Translations under genes and position numbers: made by a program
Assembly (NCBI GenBank): GCA_023257915.1
Contig: JALRBB010000423.1
Location: forward strand, 1 to 7,201
Direction of reading: 5' to 3'
Length of the DNA: 7,201 nt
Origin: Quisquiliibacterium sp.
Lineage (GTDB): Bacteria; Pseudomonadota; Gammaproteobacteria; Burkholderiales; Burkholderiaceae_E
Notes under the pieces: generated by a model
What the model saw: only the letters and a program-made list of their open reading frames with translations
What the model was told of the DNA's origin: nothing
Database searches by the model: none
In this document: in pieces, positions 1-5,874 of the stretch
Layout of the letters: each line of letters begins with the position of its first letter
How positions within the stretch are numbered: position 1 is the first letter of the stretch

Positions 1-98
1 CTGCGCGCCGGCGGATCGGGCTGCCAGAGCCTCCCGATGATCACTAATTGCATCACAAAATTTTACTTGATGAAACAAAATATCAGGACTTTCCGGAG
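1..98. other. Upstream non-coding leader, AT-rich after about base 40
   Basis: No gene can be supported here. Bases 1-35 are GC-rich and could be the 3' tail of an upstream plus-strand gene, because open frames end at TGA 38-40 or TAA 45-47; the third frame stays open to TGA 100-102. The composition then turns AT-rich, as expected of a promoter region. A short minus-strand frame from an ATG near base 53 leaves the window at its left edge but has no ribosome binding site. The stretch also contains a degenerate relative (about 59-77) of the palindrome found at 144-162. Confidence 0.4.
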
Positions 99-128
99 TT
101 GACCATCCGAAAAACTTCTGAATAGAAT
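99..128 (+). promoter_or_regulatory. Sigma70-like promoter of the transporter operon
   Basis: A -35 box TTGACC (99-104, 5 of 6 to consensus) and a -10 box TAGAAT (123-128, 5 of 6) are separated by 18 bases in a locally AT-rich stretch. Transcription would start near 134-136, leaving a leader of about 84 bases before the ATG at 219. It is the best promoter-like pair I found in the window, and it sits in front of five closely spaced same-strand genes. This is inferred from consensus matching only. Confidence 0.6.
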
Positions 129-143
129 GCGCAGCCAAATTCA

Positions 144-162
144 GGTTTCATTAAATGAAACC
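144..162. promoter_or_regulatory. Perfect 19-bp palindrome, probable repressor operator
   Basis: GGTTTCATT (144-152) and AATGAAACC (154-162) are exact reverse complements around a single central A. The site lies about 9-27 bases downstream of the transcription start predicted from the promoter at 99-128, a position typical of a roadblock-type operator. Dimeric helix-turn-helix repressors (TetR, GntR, IclR and similar families) bind sites of this size, but no regulator is encoded in the window, so the family cannot be named. An RNA hairpin role is less likely because the loop would be too short and the stem is AT-rich. Confidence 0.6.
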
Positions 163-208
163 ATAACCAGCCTGCCTGCCGAGCGCGCCGGCGGGCCGCG
201 AACAGCAC

Positions 209-215
209 GGAGGAG
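209..215 (+). promoter_or_regulatory. Strong ribosome binding site of the binding-protein gene
   Basis: GGAGGAG precedes the ATG at 219; measured from the GGAGG core the spacing is 5 bases. It is one of the strongest Shine-Dalgarno sequences on the plus strand of the window, consistent with the high periplasmic level usually needed for a binding protein. Confidence 0.7.
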
Positions 216-218
216 TCC

Positions 219-1382
219 ATGATCGGAAACAAGCGCAGGTTCACGCTTTGCGTGGCGGCTATCGCGGCCGCATCGGTGTTCGGTTCCGCGTCTGCTCAGC
301 AGAGCAGCGATCCGAAGACGTACAAGATCGGAGCGATCCTTGCGATGAGCGGGGGGGCGAGCTTCTACGGAACCGTGATGAGCCAGGGCATCAAGCAGGC
401 GATCGACGAGATCAACGCCAAGGGTGGCGTCAACGGGATTCCGCTCGAGGCCGTCATCGAGGACCACAAGTCCGGCAATGCGCAGGAAGCGGTGTCGGCG
501 ATGAATCGGCTGATCACGATCAACAACGTGAAGATCGTGATGACCTCCTTCACCGCGCCCACGCAGGCGATTGCGCCAATCGCGGATCAGCATCGGATCC
601 TGTTGCTGAACGGCGGCGGCGTGTCCAACAGTCTGGTGGGCGTGTCCAAGTACATCTTCCACAATCGCTCGCTGGCAGCCGACCTTGGTCTGAGCGCTGC
701 GTCGTACCTGCATGCCAGTGGCGCCAAGAAAATCGCCGGTCTGCAGTGGAAGAACGACGCTGGCGACAGCATCGTCAATGCGGTGGGTCCGTACTGGAAG
801 GACAAGGGTGGTACGGTTGCTGCGACCGAGGCGGTACCCCAGGGTGCAACCAACATGGATACCCAGATCGCCAAGATCCGCGCTTCGAATCCGGATGCGA
901 TCGGTCTTTGGATGTTCACCCCCGAAACTGGCCTGGCGATCAAGCGAATCCGCGAGTTCGGGATGAAGCAGCCGTTGATCGGCGTGGAGTTCACGCCGAA
1001 CGATGCAAAGATTGCCGGCACGCATGCTGAGGGCTACATGTTCATCAACGACTACTTCGCGCCATCCGATGATCAGCCCTGGTCGAAGGCCTTTGCCGAA
1101 GGTTACGAGAAGCGCTACGGCAAGAAGCCGGACTTCTACGCAGCCAACTACTACGAGGGCGTGTATGTGATCGCCGAACTGCTCAAGCGTGGCAAGCAGA
1201 TCGGCGGCGACTACATGGATGCCGAGGTGCTCAAAAAGGCGCTGTACAGCAATCCGAAGTTCGACAGCGTGTACGGCGGCCAGATGACCTACAAGCCCAA
1301 CGGCGTTGCCCAAAAGCGCGTCGGCCTGTTCAAGGTGGTCAATGGCAAGAACGAGTTCCAGAAGTTTGTCGCAGTCCAATAA
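219..1382 (+). CDS. Periplasmic substrate-binding protein of a branched-chain amino acid-type (HAAT) ABC importer
   Basis: This protein would capture a solute in the periplasm and deliver it to the permeases encoded just downstream. It has 387 residues, normal for LivJ/LivK-type receptors (Peripla_BP_6 fold). Residues 1-26 form a Sec signal peptide: basic KRR, a hydrophobic Ala-rich core, and a probable cut after ASA (24-26). The mature part begins with the family pattern KIGAILAMSG (36-45), followed by YG, then AIDEINAKGGVNG (61-73), which is typical of the class. It is the first gene of the operon, 28 bases ahead of the permease gene. Homologues bind leucine-type amino acids, amides, urea, or aromatic acids such as benzoates and hydroxycinnamates, and the residues visible here do not settle the ligand. 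The flanking catabolic enzymes favour a carboxylated, perhaps aromatic, compound (inference). A run of seven G at 351-357 lies in codons 45-47. Confidence 0.9.
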   Translation: MIGNKRRFTLCVAAIAAASVFGSASAQQSSDPKTYKIGAILAMSGGASFYGTVMSQGIKQAIDEINAKGGVNGIPLEAVIEDHKSGNAQEAVSAMNRLITINNVKIVMTSFTAPTQAIAPIADQHRILLLNGGGVSNSLVGVSKYIFHNRSLAADLGLSAASYLHASGAKKIAGLQWKNDAGDSIVNAVGPYWKDKGGTVAATEAVPQGATNMDTQIAKIRASNPDAIGLWMFTPETGLAIKRIREFGMKQPLIGVEFTPNDAKIAGTHAEGYMFINDYFAPSDDQPWSKAFAEGYEKRYGKKPDFYAANYYEGVYVIAELLKRGKQIGGDYMDAEVLKKALYSNPKFDSVYGGQMTYKPNGVAQKRVGLFKVVNGKNEFQKFVAVQ

Positions 1383-1410
1383 GGGCTGACCGGAACCGGG
1401 TGGAGCGGCC

Positions 1411-2274
1411 GTGGATCTTCTCGCGCAACTGTTTCTCAACGGGCTGGTCAACGGCAGCCACTATGCACTGCTCGCGCTCGGCTTTGGTTTGATTTTCGGC
1501 ACCACCCGGGTCACGCATTTCGCGTTCGGCCCGGTCTATGCGCTGTCTGCCTATGGTTGCTGGTTCGCCGCCTCGGCGCTGGCCGCGCCGTTGTGGCTGG
1601 CGATGCTCGCTGGCGTGTTGACTGGCGCCGTGGCAGGGGTATTCGCCTACCTGGTGGTGTATCGCCCGTTTGAGCGCAAGGGCAGCACCTCGCTGGTGAT
1701 CCTGATCGCCTCACTCGGGTTTTTCATCGTGCTCGAGAACTTGATCGGAATCGTGTTCGGCACCGACACCAAGGTAGTGCCCGCGCCGCCCTCCGGCATC
1801 TTTCTGTGGGGACCTTTGGTCGTCACTGGTGTGCAGTTGGTGCAGATTGCGGCGCTGATCTTAGTCGGCTGGGCGCTTGGGCTTTACCTGACGCGGACCC
1901 GAATAGGCAAGGCGGTGCTCGCGATGACCGACAACCCGGAGATGGCACGGGTCATCGGTATCGACACGCTAAGGGTGTCGCTGATCGCATTCGCGCTCGG
2001 CTCGGCGATCGCGGCGGTGCCTGCCGGCCTGATCCTGATCAAGGACGGCGCTACGCCGCACATGGGTTTTCTGGCGGTGTTCATGGCCTTCGTCGCGGTG
2101 GTGGTTGGTGGCGTCGGTTCGCTCAAGGGCGCGGTGATCGGCGGACTGGTTCTGGGGCTGATCGAGAGCACCGGAATGATCCGGATCCCGACCGAGTGGC
2201 AGAGCTCGGTCGCATTCGTCGTGCTGTTCATCGTGCTGCTGGTCCGCCCGCGCGGACTGTTCGGCGGCCGCTAG
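1411..2274 (+). CDS. LivH-type inner-membrane permease of the HAAT ABC importer
   Basis: This is one of two membrane subunits that form the translocation path. It has 287 residues, the usual LivH length, and is almost entirely hydrophobic with about eight membrane segments. Family landmarks are LNGLVNGSHYALLALGFGLI near the N-terminus (9-28), YRPFERKGSTSLVILIASLG (84-103), the cytoplasmic coupling loop GKAVLAMTDNPEMARVIGID (166-185) that contacts the ATPase, and GGVGSLKGAVIGG (233-245). The start is a GTG. It is chosen because the N-terminus then matches the family exactly and a GGAG (1402-1405) lies 5 bases upstream; the next in-frame ATG would remove two membrane segments. The gene ends 21 bases before the next one. 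LivH-type rather than LivM-type is inferred from length, order and the RPF motif. Confidence 0.9.
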   Translation: MDLLAQLFLNGLVNGSHYALLALGFGLIFGTTRVTHFAFGPVYALSAYGCWFAASALAAPLWLAMLAGVLTGAVAGVFAYLVVYRPFERKGSTSLVILIASLGFFIVLENLIGIVFGTDTKVVPAPPSGIFLWGPLVVTGVQLVQIAALILVGWALGLYLTRTRIGKAVLAMTDNPEMARVIGIDTLRVSLIAFALGSAIAAVPAGLILIKDGATPHMGFLAVFMAFVAVVVGGVGSLKGAVIGGLVLGLIESTGMIRIPTEWQSSVAFVVLFIVLLVRPRGLFGGR

Positions 2275-2295
2275 CCAAGACGGAGCGCGTCGAAC

Positions 2296-3966
2296 ATGGA
2301 TTACCTCTTGCATGTGATGGTCATGGTCGCGCTGTACGCGATCCTGGCCAGTTCTTTCAACCTGCTGATCGGATATGCGGGGCTGTTTGCGCTGTCGCAT
2401 GCGGCCTTTTTCGGGGTCGGTGCGTATGCGACTGCGATTCTGGCCGCCACTTACGGGCTGGCATTTCCGGTGCCGCTGCTGATCGGCGTCGTCGCGACTG
2501 CGGCGCTCGGTGTGGTCATCGCGCTGCCGGCCTTGCGCATTGGCGGCGACTACCTGGTCATCGTCACGCTGGCGCTTCAGATCATCGTGACCACGGTACT
2601 GCTGAACTGGACCGGAATGACCGGCGGCACCGATGGGATCCGCGCGATTCCGCGTGTCGAGTTGCTGGGCCTGAAGCTGGACACGCCGGGCAAGTTCCTG
2701 CCGCTGGCGGCAATCGTTGCGCTGGCCTGCTATGCGATCGCTTGGCGGCTGGGCGCCTCACCGTTCGGCCGCGCGCTAAAGGCGATGCGCGAGAACGAGG
2801 CCGCGGTGCAGGCCGTTGGCAAGAACGTGGTTGCGATGAAGCTTGCGGTGTTCGCGATTGCCGCAGCGCTCGCATCGGTCGCCGGCTCGTTGTATGCGCA
2901 TTACTTCACATTCGTGTCAGCCGACAGCTTCACCGTCGAGCTGACGATCTACCTGCTGACGATGGTGATCATCGGCGGCACCGGTAATCTGGCCGGCTCG
3001 CTGGTCGGCGCGGTAGTGCTGGCGGTGCTGCCCGAGGCGCTGAAGTTCATCGACATGCCGTCGGACATCGCCGACAAGACTCGGTTGATGCTGTACGGCG
3101 TGCTGCTGATCGTGATGCTGCGTCTGCGTCCGCAAGGTCTGCTGCCTGAGTCGGCGTCCGCGCATCACTATGACGCGCCTGCTGAGCGCCCGCCTGTCGC
3201 CGCGCAGTTGCAGGGCGCCGCACTCGAGGGGGAGGGCTTGTCCAAACGCTTTGGCGGCATCGTCGCGGTGTCTGGCGTCGACATCCGGATCGAGAGCGGC
3301 AAGATCACCGGTCTGATCGGGCCGAACGGCGCGGGAAAAACCACCGCATTCAATCTGCTGACCGGGTTTCTGCAGCCCAACGACGGCCAGGTGCACTATC
3401 GTGGGCGATCGCTGCGCGGCCTGAAGCCGCATCAGATCGTGCGCGCCGGTGTTGCGCGTTCATTCCAGGACCTGAAGCTGTTCACCGGATTGACGGTGCT
3501 CGAGAACGTGCTGGTTGCGCTGCCGGACCAGCGCGGTGACAAGCTCACCTACGTGTACTTCGCGCCGTGGCTGGTGCGCGCCGAAGAGCGCGAGAACCTC
3601 GGGCGCGCGATGGCCATTCTCGAGTTTGTCGGGCTGGATGCGCGTGCCGCAGACCTGGCGGCGGATCTGTCGTATGCCGAGGAAAAACTGCTGGTGGTCG
3701 CTCGGCTTTTGGCCACGGGTGCCGAGGCCCTGCTGTTCGATGAGCCACTGTCAGGGCTCGCGCCGAATGCGTTGGCCAAGGTGATGCCAATCTTCAAGCG
3801 GCTCGCACAGTCTGGTCGCACGATTTGCATCATCGAACACAATCTGGACGTGATTCGCGAACTGTGCGACACGGTGGTGTTCCTGGACGAAGGCCGCAAG
3901 CTTGCACAGGGCACGCCGGAGCAGCTGATGAGCGACCCCGAACTGTCGGAGCGCTATTTCAAATGA
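2296..3966 (+). CDS. LivM-LivG fusion: permease joined to ATP-binding subunit of the HAAT ABC importer
   Basis: One 556-residue protein carries two subunits that are separate in E. coli. Residues 1 to about 284 are a LivM-type permease: NLLIGYAGLFALSHAAFFGVGAY (22-44, read in two blocks), GMTGGTDGI (107-115), coupling loop GRALKAMRENEAAVQAVG (158-175), and a final LRPQGLLPE. A polar, Ala/Pro-rich linker (about 285-307) leads to an ATPase of about 249 residues: Walker A GPNGAGKTT (342-350), Q-loop Gln391 in RSFQDLKLF, Walker B ALLFDEP (478-484) with catalytic Glu483, and switch His515 in IIEHNLD. The signature is LSYAEEK (458-464) instead of the usual LSYGxQ, so the conserved Gly and Gln are replaced. 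Permease-ATPase fusions of this type are known in proteobacteria and actinobacteria. A weak GGAG (2282-2285) lies 10 bases before the ATG. The stop overlaps the start of the next gene. Confidence 0.92.
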   Translation: MDYLLHVMVMVALYAILASSFNLLIGYAGLFALSHAAFFGVGAYATAILAATYGLAFPVPLLIGVVATAALGVVIALPALRIGGDYLVIVTLALQIIVTTVLLNWTGMTGGTDGIRAIPRVELLGLKLDTPGKFLPLAAIVALACYAIAWRLGASPFGRALKAMRENEAAVQAVGKNVVAMKLAVFAIAAALASVAGSLYAHYFTFVSADSFTVELTIYLLTMVIIGGTGNLAGSLVGAVVLAVLPEALKFIDMPSDIADKTRLMLYGVLLIVMLRLRPQGLLPESASAHHYDAPAERPPVAAQLQGAALEGEGLSKRFGGIVAVSGVDIRIESGKITGLIGPNGAGKTTAFNLLTGFLQPNDGQVHYRGRSLRGLKPHQIVRAGVARSFQDLKLFTGLTVLENVLVALPDQRGDKLTYVYFAPWLVRAEERENLGRAMAILEFVGLDARAADLAADLSYAEEKLLVVARLLATGAEALLFDEPLSGLAPNALAKVMPIFKRLAQSGRTICIIEHNLDVIRELCDTVVFLDEGRKLAQGTPEQLMSDPELSERYFK

Positions 3967-4670
3967 GCATATCGCTGAGCGTCAAAGGACTGATCGCAGG
4001 CTACGGCAAGAAGCGTGTGGTCGACGGCATCGACCTGGAGGTGCCGGCCGGATCGATCACGCTGCTGCTCGGGCATAACGGCGCTGGCAAGACCACCTTC
4101 GTGCGTTCCTTGTTCGGCCTGATGCAGCCGGACGCGGGCACGGTGCTTCTTGGCGCGCAGGAGATCACCGGCCGTTCGCCGGCCCGCAACGTGGCCGACG
4201 GCTTCGCGTTCGTGCCGCAGGGGCATGGCGTATTTCGCACGCTGTCGGTCGAGGACAATCTGGAACTCGGCGGCTTTGCCGAGCATGACCGAAGCCAGTT
4301 GCCTTCGCGCCGCGAGCGGGTGTTCTCGATGTTTCCGATTCTGGCCGAGCGTCGCGCGCAACTGGCCGGCACGATGTCAGGCGGCCAGCAGCAGATGCTG
4401 GCGATCGGCATCGCGCTGATGCATGCGCCCCGGTTTCTGGTGCTCGACGAGCCGTCGATCGGTTTGGCACCAAATCTGGTCGACAAGGTCATGCAATCCG
4501 TTGCCGAGATCAACCGCACGATGGGCACGACCATCCTGATCGTCGAACAAAACGTCAAGGCGAGCCTGCCGATCGCGCACCATGCGGCGGTCTTCAAGAC
4601 CGGGCGCAAAATTTACGACGGCGATCCGGCGCCGCTGTCGGACCATCAGAAACTGATGGAAATGTTCTGA
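3963..4670 (+). CDS. LivF-type ATP-binding subunit of the HAAT ABC importer
   Basis: This is the second ATPase of the importer and would pair with the ATPase domain of the upstream fusion. It has 235 residues, the normal LivF length, with Walker A GHNGAGKT (37-44), Q-loop Gln86 in FVPQG, a canonical signature MSGGQQQ (138-144), Walker B FLVLDEP (158-164) with catalytic Glu163, and VEQN (194-197). In VEQN a Gln occupies the switch-His position, a normal trait of the LivF family. The start is the ATG that overlaps the preceding stop in ATGA, with GGAG at 3948-3951, which suggests translational coupling. A longer reading frame opens at 3825, but its extra 46 residues lie inside the ATPase coding region of the fusion and resemble nothing in the family. 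The enzyme gene follows after 20 bases. Confidence 0.92.
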   Translation: MSISLSVKGLIAGYGKKRVVDGIDLEVPAGSITLLLGHNGAGKTTFVRSLFGLMQPDAGTVLLGAQEITGRSPARNVADGFAFVPQGHGVFRTLSVEDNLELGGFAEHDRSQLPSRRERVFSMFPILAERRAQLAGTMSGGQQQMLAIGIALMHAPRFLVLDEPSIGLAPNLVDKVMQSVAEINRTMGTTILIVEQNVKASLPIAHHAAVFKTGRKIYDGDPAPLSDHQKLMEMF

Positions 4671-4681
4671 TTCGACGCGCC

Positions 4682-4696
4682 AGGAGAATCATGATG
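4682..4696 (+). promoter_or_regulatory. Ribosome binding site and tandem ATG of the SDR gene
   Basis: AGGAG (4682-4686) is followed by two consecutive in-frame ATG codons at 4691 and 4694. Spacing is 4 bases to the first and 7 to the second, so the second is the better-placed start; the annotation keeps the longer form. The choice changes the protein by one methionine only. Confidence 0.6.
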
Positions 4697-5788
4697 ACTC
4701 GCAACAAGGTGCTCGTCGCCGGCGCGTCCGGTCTGGTCGGCTACGCGACGCTACGACATTTTCATGCGCTGCCCGGTTGGGATGCGGTCGGCGTATCGCG
4801 CAGGCGACCCCACGGTCTGGACGAGGTTGAACTGGTGTCGGTCGACCTGATGGATCGGGAGCGCTGCGTGCAGGTATTCGGCGCGATGCATGACGTGACG
4901 CACCTGGTCTACGCCGCACTGTACGAGAAGGACGATCTAGTCGCCGGTTGGCGCGACCCGGAGCAGATGCGCATCAACGATGCGATGTTACGTAACCTGT
5001 TCGACCCGCTGCAGGCGGCGGCACCGAACCTGCAGCAGGTGACTCTGCTGCAAGGCACGAAGGCTTACGGCGTGCATGTCGAAGCGGTGCCGGCACCGGC
5101 GCGTGAGCGCTGGCCCAGGCATCCGCACGAAAACTTCTACTGGCTGCAGGAAGACTACCTGCGCGCGCAGCAGCGCGGCCGCGACTGGGCGCTGACGATC
5201 CTGCGCCCGCAGGTGATCTTCGGCGAGTCTGTCGGCAGCGCGATGAATCCGATTCCGGCACTTGGCGTCTATGCGGCAATCCTGAAGGACGAGGGCAAGC
5301 CGCTGTCGTATCCGGGCGGGGCGCGGCGCATCGTGCAGGCGGTGGACGCCGACCTGCTGGCCCGGGTCTGCGGCTGGGCCGCTACCGATCCGGCCGCACG
5401 CAACGAGACCTTCAACGTCAACAATGGAGAGGCCTTCGAGTGGGCCACCGTCTGGCCAGCGATCGCCGATGCGTTTGGCATGCCGGTTGGCGAGCCGCAG
5501 CCGATGTCGCTGGCCGAACAGATGCCAACGCGCCAGGAGCAGTGGAGCCGCATCCATCGGCGCCATGCGCTGCAGTCACCCGAATCGCTGCGCGAGTTTG
5601 TCGGCTTGTCGTTCCAGTATGCGGACCGCAACTTCGCCTATGGTGACAAGCTGGCCGCGCTGCCAACGCTGGTGAGCACGGTCAAGCTGCGCAAGGCCGG
5701 CTTTGCCGACTGCGTCGACACCGAGGAAATGTTCGTGCGATTGATTCGTCGCTATCAGGATTTGCGCTGGCTGCCGCCGCGGGACTGA
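4691..5788 (+). CDS. SDR-fold reductase of the PRISE type (5-beta-reductase/iridoid synthase-like)
   Basis: The 365-residue protein has an N-terminal Rossmann dinucleotide site, VLVAGASGLVG (7-17), with Arg37-Arg39 after the second strand, suggestive of NADPH. It lacks the classical SDR YxxxK. Instead it shows two marks of the PRISE group: QGTKAYG (121-127), which places the catalytic Lys at 124, and NFYWLQED (148-155), with Tyr150 and Trp151 at the family's Tyr pair. These are followed by RPQVIFGES (172-180) and NVNNGEAFEW in the C-terminal part. Plant members reduce the C=C bond of enones and enals (progesterone, 8-oxogeranial) with NADPH; bacterial members are mostly unassigned. By its 20-base gap to the ATPase gene it belongs to the transporter operon, so its substrate may be the imported compound or a product of it (inference). 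Automated annotation may call it an NAD-dependent epimerase/dehydratase. The PRISE assignment is from motifs; a true epimerase is less likely. Confidence 0.78.
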   Translation: MMTRNKVLVAGASGLVGYATLRHFHALPGWDAVGVSRRRPHGLDEVELVSVDLMDRERCVQVFGAMHDVTHLVYAALYEKDDLVAGWRDPEQMRINDAMLRNLFDPLQAAAPNLQQVTLLQGTKAYGVHVEAVPAPARERWPRHPHENFYWLQEDYLRAQQRGRDWALTILRPQVIFGESVGSAMNPIPALGVYAAILKDEGKPLSYPGGARRIVQAVDADLLARVCGWAATDPAARNETFNVNNGEAFEWATVWPAIADAFGMPVGEPQPMSLAEQMPTRQEQWSRIHRRHALQSPESLREFVGLSFQYADRNFAYGDKLAALPTLVSTVKLRKAGFADCVDTEEMFVRLIRRYQDLRWLPPRD

Positions 5789-5813
5789 CGCGGACCACGC
5801 ACTCGGGCACTTG

Positions 5814-5832
5814 CCGGGGGCCTCGCCCCCGG
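5814..5832. terminator. GC-rich hairpin between convergent genes
   Basis: CCGGGGGC (5814-5821) pairs with GCCCCCGG (5825-5832) across a 3-base loop, giving a perfect 8-bp stem of only G-C pairs. It lies 25 bases after the stop of the SDR gene and 42 bases beyond the stop of the convergent receptor gene, where it could end transcription from both sides. No T-run follows on either strand, so it is not a textbook intrinsic terminator. A weaker stem, AGCCC (5848-5852) with GGGCT (5858-5862), lies alongside. Confidence 0.5.
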
Positions 5833-5874
5833 GTTAGCGCTAGCATCAGCCCCGGTTGGGCTTCGGATCGTGCC

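Noticed and set aside
1..53. Possible minus-strand gene starting near base 53 and leaving the window
   Set aside because: Only about 17 codons are visible, there is no ribosome binding site, and no similarity can be recognised.
183..194. 12-base direct repeat GCGCGCCGGCGG (also at 3-14)
   Set aside because: It is a low-complexity GC-rich word, likely to recur by chance in this genome, and there are no flanking repeats or mobile-element features.
141..1451. Long minus-strand open frame opposite the binding-protein gene (436 codons)
   Set aside because: It overlaps a clear family gene on the other strand, its translation is rich in Arg, His and Val with no recognisable domain, and such antisense frames are expected in GC-rich genes.
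1806..2987. Plus-strand open frame spanning the end of the LivH gene and the start of the fusion gene (393 codons)
   Set aside because: It is out of frame with two membrane proteins whose sequences match their families, and its translation is Arg/Gly-rich low-complexity without a domain.
3825..3962. Upstream extension of the LivF reading frame
   Set aside because: The added 46 residues overlap the coding sequence of the fusion's ATPase in another frame. The ATG at 3963 gives the normal LivF N-terminus and an ATGA overlap.
5789..5874. Intrinsic terminator with T-run
   Set aside because: The strong hairpin is present but neither strand has a T-run after it, so it is reported only as a probable factor-dependent or bidirectional stop.
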